This document shows, one piece after another, positions 6,135-11,953 of a DNA stretch of 11,953 nt (the first letter of the stretch is position 1; every line of letters begins with the position of its first letter). A program made the position numbers and the translations under genes. This DNA comes from FEN-1219 sp035548835 (GTDB taxonomy: Bacteria > Pseudomonadota > Gammaproteobacteria > Steroidobacterales > Rariloculaceae), in assembly GCA_035548835.1 (NCBI GenBank), contig DASZSB010000134.1, positions 1 through 11,953 of the forward strand, written 5' to 3'. The notes beneath the pieces are model-generated. The model was not told the DNA's origin and made no database searches. It was given only the letters and a program-made list of their open reading frames with translations.

Positions 6135-7382
6135 ATGGGTACACGCACGTTCCTGCTCGGTGCACTGCTCGCGTTGCCGCTGGCCGCCGGCGCGCAGAAC
6201 GCCGGATGGGTCGGCAGCTGGGGCGCTTCGCCGCTGCCCCCGAGCGCCGCCACACCGCGCTTCCCGGCCACGCCGTCGTTCGCGAACCAGACGATCCGCC
6301 AGATCGTGCGCCTCAGCGCCGGCGGCGACCGGCTGCGTCTGCGCCTCACGAACGAGTTCGGCAAGGAGCCGCTGCGCATCGGCGCCGCGCGCGTAGCGCT
6401 CGCGGACGGCACGGGCAAGCTCGTGGCCGGCACCGAGCGCACGGTCACGTTCGGCGGCAAGGGCGGCACCACGATTCCGGCCGGCGCGCCGCTCGTGAGC
6501 GATCCGGTCGATCTGCGCGTCGCGGACCTCGCGTCGCTGTCCGTGAGCCTGTACTTCCCCGACGACACGGGCCAGTGCACGTGCCACCAGGTCGGGCTGC
6601 AGGAAGCCTACGTATCGGCCGCCGGCGATTTCACGACCGGCGTGTTCGCGCCCGCGCAGACGCTCGCGCAGCGCGCGTTCCTGTCCGGCGTCGAGGTGCA
6701 ATCCTCGCGCGCCAAGGCCGTCGTCGTGCTCGGCGATTCGATCAGCGACGGCGTCGGCTCCACGGCCGGCGCGAACCATCGCTGGCCCGATCTGCTGGCC
6801 GAACGTCTGAACGCGCGCGGCGGCCACTGGGGCGTCGTGAATCACGGCATCAGCGGCAACCGCGTGCTGGCCGACGGCGCCGGCCCGAGCGCGCTCGCGC
6901 GGCTCGATCGCGACGTGCTGTCGGTGCCGGGCGCGGCCTACGTGATCGTGTTCGAAGGCGTCAACGACCTCGGCCGCGCGCTCGGCCCGCCGTTACCGGG
7001 CTTCGGCCCACCGCCGGCCGCGGGCGGCCGGCCCGCGCCGCTGGTGGACCCCGTGTTCGGCTCGGATCTGCTGATCGACGGCTACCGCCAGATCATCGCG
7101 CGCGCCCACGAGCACGGCCTGAAGGTGTTCGGCGCCACCATCGCGCCCTACGAGGGGGCTGCGTATTACTCGGCCGACGGCAACAAGGTGCGCGAGGCCG
7201 TCAACGACTGGATCCGCAAGAGCGGCGAGTTCGACGCGGTGCTCGACTTCGACGCCGCACTGCGCGACCCGGCGAAGCCGACGCAGATCAAGGAAGGCTG
7301 GCACGCCGGCGATCACCTGCACGGCAGCGACGCCGGCTATCGCGTCGTGGCCGACTCGATCGATCTGAAGCTGTTCCGCTAG
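6135..7382 (+). CDS. Exported SGNH/GDSL-family esterase
   Basis: The 415-residue product has a signal peptide (cleavage near AGA-QNA, residue 20). A beta-rich N-terminal domain (about 25-175) is followed by an SGNH hydrolase domain (about 193-415). All four catalytic blocks are visible: GDSIS with nucleophile S202, GISGNR with G241 and N242 (oxyanion hole), GVND with N277, and DHLH with D393 and H396. This layout matches two-domain bacterial GDSL hydrolases that act on esters, often of carbohydrates or lipids; the substrate cannot be told from sequence. C148-T-C150-H151 looks cytochrome-like but is CXCH, not a heme site. GGGAG lies about 9 nt before the ATG. It is the fourth gene of the plus-strand cluster. 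Confidence 0.93.
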   Translation: MGTRTFLLGALLALPLAAGAQNAGWVGSWGASPLPPSAATPRFPATPSFANQTIRQIVRLSAGGDRLRLRLTNEFGKEPLRIGAARVALADGTGKLVAGTERTVTFGGKGGTTIPAGAPLVSDPVDLRVADLASLSVSLYFPDDTGQCTCHQVGLQEAYVSAAGDFTTGVFAPAQTLAQRAFLSGVEVQSSRAKAVVVLGDSISDGVGSTAGANHRWPDLLAERLNARGGHWGVVNHGISGNRVLADGAGPSALARLDRDVLSVPGAAYVIVFEGVNDLGRALGPPLPGFGPPPAAGGRPAPLVDPVFGSDLLIDGYRQIIARAHEHGLKVFGATIAPYEGAAYYSADGNKVREAVNDWIRKSGEFDAVLDFDAALRDPAKPTQIKEGWHAGDHLHGSDAGYRVVADSIDLKLFR

Positions 7383-7405
7383 CGGCGAAAGCCGGGGAGG
7401 TTCCG

Positions 7406-7810
7406 ATGTCCGATGTCGGCCCGCACCTTCTGACGGGCGCCTACCTGCGCCTGCGCCCCGACGCCTCGATCGAGCCGCTGCAGGTCGGCGCCGACTTCTG
7501 GCAGCGCCTGATGGGCGGCAAGCTCGGCAGCTTCCATCACGAGTATCTCGTGACCACGTTCGCCTACGACAAGGACTGGCCGAACTGGGAGATGCACCCG
7601 AACGGCGACGAGGTCGTCATGCTGCTCGACGGCGCCACGACCTTCGTGCTCGAGATCGACGGCCGCGAGCGGCTCGTGCAGCTCGATCAGAGCTGCTCGT
7701 ACGTCGTCGTGCCGCGCGGCACGTGGCACACCTCACGCACGCGCAGCCCGTGCCGCATGCTGTTCATCACCGCGGGCGAAGGCACGCAGCACCGCCCCGC
7801 CCAGCCCTGA
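7406..7810 (+). CDS. Small single-domain cupin protein
   Basis: The 134-residue product has no signal peptide and is probably cytosolic. It is a single cupin barrel. Motif one is WEMHPNGDEVVMLLDG with putative metal ligands H64 and E69; the usual second histidine of HxH is Asn66. Motif two is SYVVVPRGTWHTSR with H108. Cupins of this size include small isomerases, dioxygenase-like enzymes and sugar-binding proteins, so no specific reaction is assigned. GGGGAGG ends 5 nt before the ATG and fixes the start. It lies 23 bp after the esterase and is the last gene of the plus-strand cluster. It is the only one of the five not predicted to be exported. Confidence 0.85.
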   Translation: MSDVGPHLLTGAYLRLRPDASIEPLQVGADFWQRLMGGKLGSFHHEYLVTTFAYDKDWPNWEMHPNGDEVVMLLDGATTFVLEIDGRERLVQLDQSCSYVVVPRGTWHTSRTRSPCRMLFITAGEGTQHRPAQP

Positions 7811-7831
7811 GGGATTCGACCGGATGATCGT

Positions 7832-7846
7832 GCCGGCCCGGCCGGC
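7832..7846. terminator. GC-rich hairpin between convergent genes
   Basis: GCCGGCCCGGCCGGC is a 15-bp inverted repeat in the 41-bp gap between the cupin and the convergent DUF6152-like gene. It is suitably placed to act as a bidirectional transcription stop, but there is no T-run on either strand. Terminator function is therefore only a guess. Confidence 0.3.
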
Positions 7847-7851
7847 CGCGC

Positions 7852-8913
7852 TCACTTCCCCGGCTCGAACCGATCCAGGCACTCGTACGGGTGCACGGTC
7901 TCGCCCGGCTTCCACACGAAGTAGCGCTTCAGATCGAACGACTTCTCGAAGTTCACCGGGTCCGTCGTCGTCAGCACGTAGTCGAGCCGGCTGTAGTCGG
8001 CGTTCGGGATGAACCGCTCGACCGTCCTGATCTGATCGCTCTGCGGCGTGCCCTCGTGGTCGAAGTAGCCCGCCTTGATGTGATCCGTTTCGACGACCAG
8101 CGTGGTGCCCTCGAAGTGGCCGCGCGAGAAACCGAACTGCGTGTGCTCCGCCGGCGCCACATCCTTCGGATTCATGTGGATCGTGCGCACGACATCGTTC
8201 TCTTCGAGCTTCATCGTGATCCTGTCGCCGTCCTTGACGAGCTCCATCGGCAGCGGCGTGATCATGATCAGCGGCGTGCCCTTGTTGCCGCACTTCAGCA
8301 GCACGTTGTCGCGCGGGTTCCACTTCGCGAGGCCCGCCTTGGCCGCAGCCGTCAGCGGATAGCCTCCCTTGAACATCGGGAACGCGGCCGGGTCGCTCAT
8401 GATGGTGGACCACACGCGGAACACGCCGTCGGCCCTGGCCTTCGCGGCCTCGACGTCGCCCTCGAGCTTCGCGCGGCCGATGATGCGGCCCGCCTTGCCC
8501 TCGGGGAAGTACGCCTGCGAGGAGCCGAACGTGAACTCGTAGCCGCTCGGCAGCAGCACGCTGCGCGCGAGGAGCTCGGGGCGATTGCGCATCGACGGCG
8601 CGCCGGCGATCGTGACCTTGTCGCCGACCATGATCGAGCTGCCGTCCGCGCCGCGGTTGCGCAGGATGCTGATCGACGCGGTCTCCGCGTCCCACACGGT
8701 CTCCGCACCCTTCTCGTCCTTCACGGACAACAGGATCTGGCCGTGCGGATTGCGCCACGACACCGACTTGATGACGCCGGTGACCTCGATGTTCTTGCTC
8801 GAATCGAAGATGCCCGCCTGACTGTGATGAGCGCGAGCGACGATCGTCACGAGCGTGAGGCCCGCGACGAGGCCCACGAGACGCATGAACCGGAGCATTG
8901 TGCGAACCCCCAT
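7852..8913 (-). CDS. Exported DUF6152-like protein
   Basis: The 353-residue product has a signal peptide ending near VARA-HHS. The mature N-terminus (about 29-110) shows the DUF6152 pattern: HHS at 29-31, FDSSKNIEVTGVIKSVSW, then NPHG at 55-58 and a VWDAET segment. The C-terminal part (about 250-353) holds SDQIRTVERFIPNADYSRL, TTTDPVNFEKSF and a closing HPYECLD. I have seen this style in large DUF6152-type proteins, for which no function is established. Three in-frame ATGs (8913, 8898, 8886) lie within 30 bp. The 8898 start has a GGGGG run 7 nt upstream and would still keep the signal peptide. A -10-like TAGAAT lies at 8951-8956 on the minus strand, without a convincing -35. The gene is divergent from the nuclease and convergent with the cupin. 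Confidence 0.82.
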   Translation of the reverse strand: MGVRTMLRFMRLVGLVAGLTLVTIVARAHHSQAGIFDSSKNIEVTGVIKSVSWRNPHGQILLSVKDEKGAETVWDAETASISILRNRGADGSSIMVGDKVTIAGAPSMRNRPELLARSVLLPSGYEFTFGSSQAYFPEGKAGRIIGRAKLEGDVEAAKARADGVFRVWSTIMSDPAAFPMFKGGYPLTAAAKAGLAKWNPRDNVLLKCGNKGTPLIMITPLPMELVKDGDRITMKLEENDVVRTIHMNPKDVAPAEHTQFGFSRGHFEGTTLVVETDHIKAGYFDHEGTPQSDQIRTVERFIPNADYSRLDYVLTTTDPVNFEKSFDLKRYFVWKPGETVHPYECLDRFEPGK

Positions 8914-9051
8914 TGTTTTCGGTGCCGTTCACCCCGACGGCCCTGGCGCGATTCTAAACCCGGATCGAGCCCGGCGCGCCAGCAGTTTCTGGCCCCGGTG
9001 GCCACCACGGATGCTGGCAGCACGGCTACCACGGGCGTATCGTCGCCCCGC

Positions 9052-9789
9052 ATGCGCACCCCGCCGTTGATCATGTTGCTCGCCGCCGCCGCCCTCGCCT
9101 GCGGCGCGCAGACAGGCTGCGCGCCCAACGCCGCCGACGCCATCACGGGACGCGCAAAGGTCGTCGACGGCGACTCCCTCGAGATCGGCGCAGACCGCAT
9201 CCGCCTCTACGGCATCGACGCGCCCGAAGGCCGCCAGGAGTGCCGGCGCAACGGCAAGCCGTGGCGCTGCGGCGACGACGCGGCCGCGAAGCTGCGCAGC
9301 CTCGTGCGCGGTGCGACGCTGCGCTGCACGCCGCGCGACATGGACGAGTACGGCCGCAGCGTCGCCGTCTGCCGCAACGGCAACGTCGACGTCAACGCGC
9401 AGATGGTGCGCTCGGGGCTCGCGCTGGCCTATCGGCGCTACAGCGGCGACTACGTGGCCGAGGAAGACGAGGCGCGCGGCGCTAAGCGCGGGCTTTGGGC
9501 GAGCGAGTTCACGCCGCCGTGGGAATGGCGGCGCGAATCGCGCGAGGAAACGGCGCAGAAATCGCCCCGGGTCGCGGAAGAATCAGGCCCCGTCACGCCA
9601 CCGCGCGGACCCGCGGCCGGCTGCCGGATCAAGGGCAACATCAATGCGCGCGGCGAGAAGCTCTACCACACGCCGGACTCGCCCGCGTATGAAAGCACCA
9701 CGATCGACGAGCGTGCCGGCGAGCGCTGGTTCTGCACCGAAGCCGAGGCGCAGGCCGCCGGATGGCGCAAGGCGGGAGCCCGCCGGTAA
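9052..9789 (+). CDS. Secreted thermonuclease (SNase-like) with C-terminal add-on domain
   Basis: Staphylococcal nuclease-type enzyme, predicted to hydrolyse DNA or RNA with calcium. The 245-residue product has an N-terminal export signal; Cys17 or Cys23 might be a lipid attachment site, but neither lipobox is ideal. The SNase domain (about 32-160) keeps all key residues: D39 and D41 in VVDGDS, R51, D56 and E59 in RLYGIDAPE, and R102 in EYGR. After a linker rich in Glu, Pro and Arg (about 160-189) comes a separate domain of about 50 residues. It runs CRIKGNIN, then GEKLYHTPDS, STTID and ERWFCTEAEAQAAGWR. I recall this module at the C-terminus of other exported proteins but cannot name its role. 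The ribosome site before the ATG is weak, so the start is moderately certain. Confidence 0.9.
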   Translation: MRTPPLIMLLAAAALACGAQTGCAPNAADAITGRAKVVDGDSLEIGADRIRLYGIDAPEGRQECRRNGKPWRCGDDAAAKLRSLVRGATLRCTPRDMDEYGRSVAVCRNGNVDVNAQMVRSGLALAYRRYSGDYVAEEDEARGAKRGLWASEFTPPWEWRRESREETAQKSPRVAEESGPVTPPRGPAAGCRIKGNINARGEKLYHTPDSPAYESTTIDERAGERWFCTEAEAQAAGWRKAGARR

Positions 9790-9803
9790 CGCCAGAGGCG
9801 GCA

Positions 9804-9825
9804 ACGGGCACCGAGCACGGGCACC
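9804..9825. repeat. Short 9-bp direct repeat between convergent genes
   Basis: ACGGGCACC occurs at 9804-9812 and again at 9817-9825, 13 bp apart, in the 46-bp gap between the nuclease and the enolase-superfamily gene. No hairpin or T-run accompanies it. It is probably incidental. Confidence 0.35.
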
Positions 9826-9835
9826 AACCGCGCCG

Positions 9836-11017
9836 TCAGGCGGGCGGCGCGACGCCCCAGCCCGGCTTGTCGGTGAGCCGCAGCACACCGTTCTCGATCG
9901 TCTCGCCCGTTGCGCGGCGCGTCTCGCGCCGATCGAACGAGTACTCGAGCGCGCGCACGGTCTCGGGATGCACGCAGGCGGCGTGCATGCTGGCGGCCGT
10001 CGAGATCGGGCCCGACGGATTGTGCGGCGAGATCTCGATCTTGCCGCGCCCCATGACGAGCACGTCGAGCAACGGCCCGAAACCGCCGACGTACTTCACG
10101 TCCGGCATGATCACGTCCACCCACTTCGCGTTCGCGATCTCCTCGAACCGCTGCCGGCCCCAGAACAGCTCGCCGCCCGAGAGCCGCAACCGCGTCTTCT
10201 GCCTGAGCTCGGTGTAGGTGGGCCCCACACGGAACGGCTCTTCGAGCCAGTCGATGTCGAGTTTCTCGAACTGCGGAATCAGCTCGTAGAAATCGTGCGG
10301 TTGAAAACGCTCGTGGAAATCCACTCGTACACGCAGCTGCGGAAACTTCTCGCGCAGATGCGTCAGCAGCGTGAGGCCCGCGGCCGCCTTCTCGATCGCG
10401 TGCTCGGGGCCGTTCACGGCCTCGAACGGCGCGCACTTGTAGATCCCGAAGCCGCGCGATGCGAGCGCGCCGACGACCTCGTCGTACTCTTCCGTGGTGC
10501 GCTTCTCGAGCGCGCGGTTGATCGTCGTGTACAGCGGCAGGCCCTCGAACGCGGGCTTGTCGCGGAACAGCCGCCACACCGGCACCTGCTCGCGCTTCGC
10601 GAGCAGGTCGTAGAACGCCTGATTGAGCCCCGAGTACGCGGCCTGCGTCACGAGGTCCGGCGTCAGCGCCGCAATCTCGCGCTCCTTGGCCGCGAGCCTC
10701 TCGAGCGACGGCACGAAGTCGCGATAGTGCTGCGCGAAGATCGCGGTCGCGGCCTGCTTGCAGCGCTCGTCGTCGTTGCTCTGCGAGGCTTCGCCATAGC
10801 CGGACAGCACGCCGTCGGTCACCTCGAGCACGAGCCAGTCGCCCTTCAGCCGCAGGCTCGGGTACCAGCCGTCAGGGTCCTTGATGGTGCGGAACTTCAG
10901 CTGCAGCGCTCCCGCGGAGCGCACGACCCACGGCGCGCCGAGCGCGAGCGCACCCGTGGCCGCGGCGACATCGGCGAGGAAGCGGCGACGCGAGGTTGGC
11001 TGGTCGGAACGGCTCAT
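9836..11017 (-). CDS. Tat-exported enolase-superfamily enzyme, mandelate racemase-like
   Basis: The 393-residue product is a mandelate racemase/muconate lactonising-type protein of the enolase superfamily. These enzymes abstract a proton alpha to a carboxylate, typically as racemases, epimerases or acid-sugar dehydratases. Metal ligands are visible as D233 (RVDFHERF), E259 (WLEEPF) and E283 (SGGELFW). The Asp-His dyad of the racemase subgroup is D306 (MPDVKYVGG) and H332 (ISPHNPSG). The usual KxK motif is reduced to one lysine, K194, in IYKCAPF. The N-terminus carries a twin-arginine signal (SRRRFLADVAAATGALALGA, residues 9-28), implying folded export, uncommon for this superfamily. The frame is open to an ATG at 11065, but the ATG at 11017, with GGGGGTG about 7 nt upstream, places the Tat signal properly. 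The substrate is unknown. Confidence 0.9.
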   Translation of the reverse strand: MSRSDQPTSRRRFLADVAAATGALALGAPWVVRSAGALQLKFRTIKDPDGWYPSLRLKGDWLVLEVTDGVLSGYGEASQSNDDERCKQAATAIFAQHYRDFVPSLERLAAKEREIAALTPDLVTQAAYSGLNQAFYDLLAKREQVPVWRLFRDKPAFEGLPLYTTINRALEKRTTEEYDEVVGALASRGFGIYKCAPFEAVNGPEHAIEKAAAGLTLLTHLREKFPQLRVRVDFHERFQPHDFYELIPQFEKLDIDWLEEPFRVGPTYTELRQKTRLRLSGGELFWGRQRFEEIANAKWVDVIMPDVKYVGGFGPLLDVLVMGRGKIEISPHNPSGPISTAASMHAACVHPETVRALEYSFDRRETRRATGETIENGVLRLTDKPGWGVAPPA

Positions 11018-11192
11018 GGTGGCACCCCCGCGCCAGTGTACCGCCGCGACGGCGCTCCGCGGCACCGGCCGATACGACGCCGCCGCGCCCGTGCTCTAAT
11101 GGCCGTCGCTCCGGGCCGCGGCGGCGCGGTCATCTCGTGCGCCGGCAACAGCGCTCACGCGCGGCTCGAGCAGTCCCCGAGGCGGAGGTGCG

Positions 11193-11765
11193 ATGAGGAA
11201 TTACGCCCTGGTCCTTGCGATCTGCTGGGTCACCTTCTTTGCCGTGTGGGCCGTGCTCGCCATGCTCGGCGGCCCCGGCGGCCGCCGCGCCCCGACACCG
11301 CTCGGCCGGGCGGTACGCCTGGTGCTGATCGCCCTCATCGTGCTCGCGTTCGTCTTCCGCGACCGGCTGCCGGTCGGCCTGGCCCGATCCACGGCCGAGG
11401 CGGCGGCCGCGAGCGGCGTCGCCGCCGTCGGCTGCGTGGTGTGCGTGCTCGGGCTCGCGTTCGCCGTGTGGGCACGCGTGACGCTCGGGCGGCACTGGGG
11501 CATGCCGATGACGCTGCACGAGCGGCCCGAGCTCGTGACGTCGGGCCCGTACCGGTACGTACGTCACCCGATCTACACCGGCGTCGGCACCATGACGATC
11601 GGCACCGCGCTCGTGTTTCCGCTCGCGGCAGTGTGGAGCGCCGCGATCATCGCGTACTTCGTCTACAGCGCGCGCCGCGAGGAGCGCGACATGGAGCGGC
11701 TGTTCCCGGACGTGTACCCGGACTACAGGAAGCGCTCCAGGATGCTCGTGCCGTTCCTGTTCTGA
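11193..11765 (+). CDS. Integral membrane methyltransferase, isoprenylcysteine carboxyl/phospholipid methyltransferase-like
   Basis: The 190-residue product has hydrophobic segments at about 5-25, 40-56, 74-95 and 127-158. The family signature LVTSGPYRYVRHPIYTG (115-130), with R121, R124, H125 and P126, is followed by a second hydrophobic hairpin. It then has REERDMERLFPDVYPDYRKR, whose acidic and Tyr residues are typical of the SAM-binding C-terminus of ICMT/PEMT-type methyltransferases. Bacterial members methylate varied small or lipid substrates, so the acceptor is not assigned. GGCGGAGG lies about 5 nt before the ATG. The gene is divergent from the enolase-superfamily gene across a 175-bp GC-rich gap in which I found no convincing promoter. 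Confidence 0.88.
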   Translation: MRNYALVLAICWVTFFAVWAVLAMLGGPGGRRAPTPLGRAVRLVLIALIVLAFVFRDRLPVGLARSTAEAAAASGVAAVGCVVCVLGLAFAVWARVTLGRHWGMPMTLHERPELVTSGPYRYVRHPIYTGVGTMTIGTALVFPLAAVWSAAIIAYFVYSARREERDMERLFPDVYPDYRKRSRMLVPFLF

Positions 11766-11807
11766 GGATCGTGATCGAATCGCTGGAGCCGTGCACGGCG
11801 CGCCGCC

Positions 11808-11953
11808 ATGCTGTCGCGCGTGTCCACGCTGAACACGCTGAACAAGGTGGTGCTGTGCGCCAGCGCCGTGGCGGCGCTCGTCGCATTCTGGAAGCGCAAC
11901 GATCTGCCGCAGGCCCGGGCACTGCTGCCGCAACTCGGCGCGGAGCCGCGGCA
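11808..11953 (+). CDS. Possible start of a membrane-anchored protein, truncated by the window end
   Basis: From the ATG at 11808 the frame stays open to the window edge (48 full codons). It reads a short polar start, a hydrophobic stretch of about 15 residues (VVLCASAVAALVAFW) and then a charged Pro-rich part (KRNDLPQARALLPQL). That is the shape of an N-terminal membrane anchor followed by a soluble domain, and the gene would lie 42 bp after the methyltransferase on the same strand. No good ribosome binding site is visible, and an in-frame stop lies not far upstream. The product cannot be named from this fragment. Confidence 0.5.
   Translation, partial: MLSRVSTLNTLNKVVLCASAVAALVAFWKRNDLPQARALLPQLGAEPR

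Noticed and set aside
6576..6587. Possible heme motif CTCH in the SGNH esterase
   Set aside because: It has one residue between the cysteines, not two, and lies in the accessory domain of a hydrolase. It does not match a c-type heme site.
8996..9005. GGTGGCCACC palindrome upstream of the nuclease gene
   Set aside because: It is short and GC-rich with no promoter elements at a fitting distance. It is expected by chance in this composition.
11018..11192. Divergent gap between the enolase-superfamily and methyltransferase genes searched for promoters or RNAs
   Set aside because: Only isolated -10-like hexamers (for example TACACT on the minus strand and TCTAAT on the plus strand) without matching -35 elements. 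There is no convincing hairpin with a T-run.
11130..11933. 267-codon minus-strand open frame opposite the methyltransferase
   Set aside because: His/Arg/Gln-rich composition typical of shadow frames. The plus-strand frame has the clear GPYRYVRHP methyltransferase signature and a good ribosome site.

Overview
This is a GC-rich window (by eye about two-thirds G+C, third codon positions almost all G or C) from a Gram-negative bacterium. At least nine proteins carry export signals (Sec-type, lipoprotein-like or Tat). The Mip/FkpA-type immunophilin and the DUF6152-like protein suggest a proteobacterium, perhaps a gammaproteobacterium of the Steroidobacter/Nevskia kind. The lineage is inferred from gene style, not from a marker gene. 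I see no rRNA, tRNA, CRISPR array, insertion sequence or phage gene, and no stretch over 300 bases lacks a gene.

Layout. (1) 14-1793, minus strand: a seven-bladed beta-propeller lipoprotein resembling streptogramin lyase, then a periplasmic FKBP-type prolyl isomerase. (2) 1794-1985: a divergent promoter region with a candidate sigma70 promoter and an imperfect palindrome just upstream of it. (3) 1986-3143, plus strand: an ahpC-ahpD antioxidant pair with a 13-bp perfect hairpin between the genes, closed by a clear intrinsic terminator at 3152-3194. (4) 3230-7810, plus strand: five tightly packed genes: a di-heme c-type cytochrome related to cytochrome c peroxidases, a Cys-rich periplasmic protein with a degenerate OmpA-like C-terminus, an exported DUF3237 protein, an exported SGNH/GDSL esterase and a small cupin. 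(5) 7852-8913, minus: an exported DUF6152-like protein, convergent with the cupin. (6) 9052-9789, plus: a secreted thermonuclease with an extra C-terminal domain. (7) 9836-11017, minus: an enolase-superfamily (mandelate racemase-like) enzyme with a Tat signal. (8) 11193-11765, plus: an integral membrane isoprenylcysteine/phospholipid methyltransferase-like protein. (9) From 11808: the start of a possible membrane-anchored protein cut by the window edge.

How the genes work together. AhpC and AhpD form a recognisable peroxide-detoxification unit: AhpC is the three-cysteine type reduced by AhpD rather than by AhpF. The five-gene cluster downstream reads as one transcription unit with four exported products, so it may be a periplasmic redox/ester-processing module. 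No single pathway can be named from sequence. The cytochrome and the OmpA-like protein overlap by 4 bp and are the best candidates for an undescribed functional pair. The remaining genes look like ordinary chromosomal genes with individual oddities, mainly the Tat-exported enolase-superfamily enzyme and the lyase-like propeller that lacks the expected catalytic histidine.
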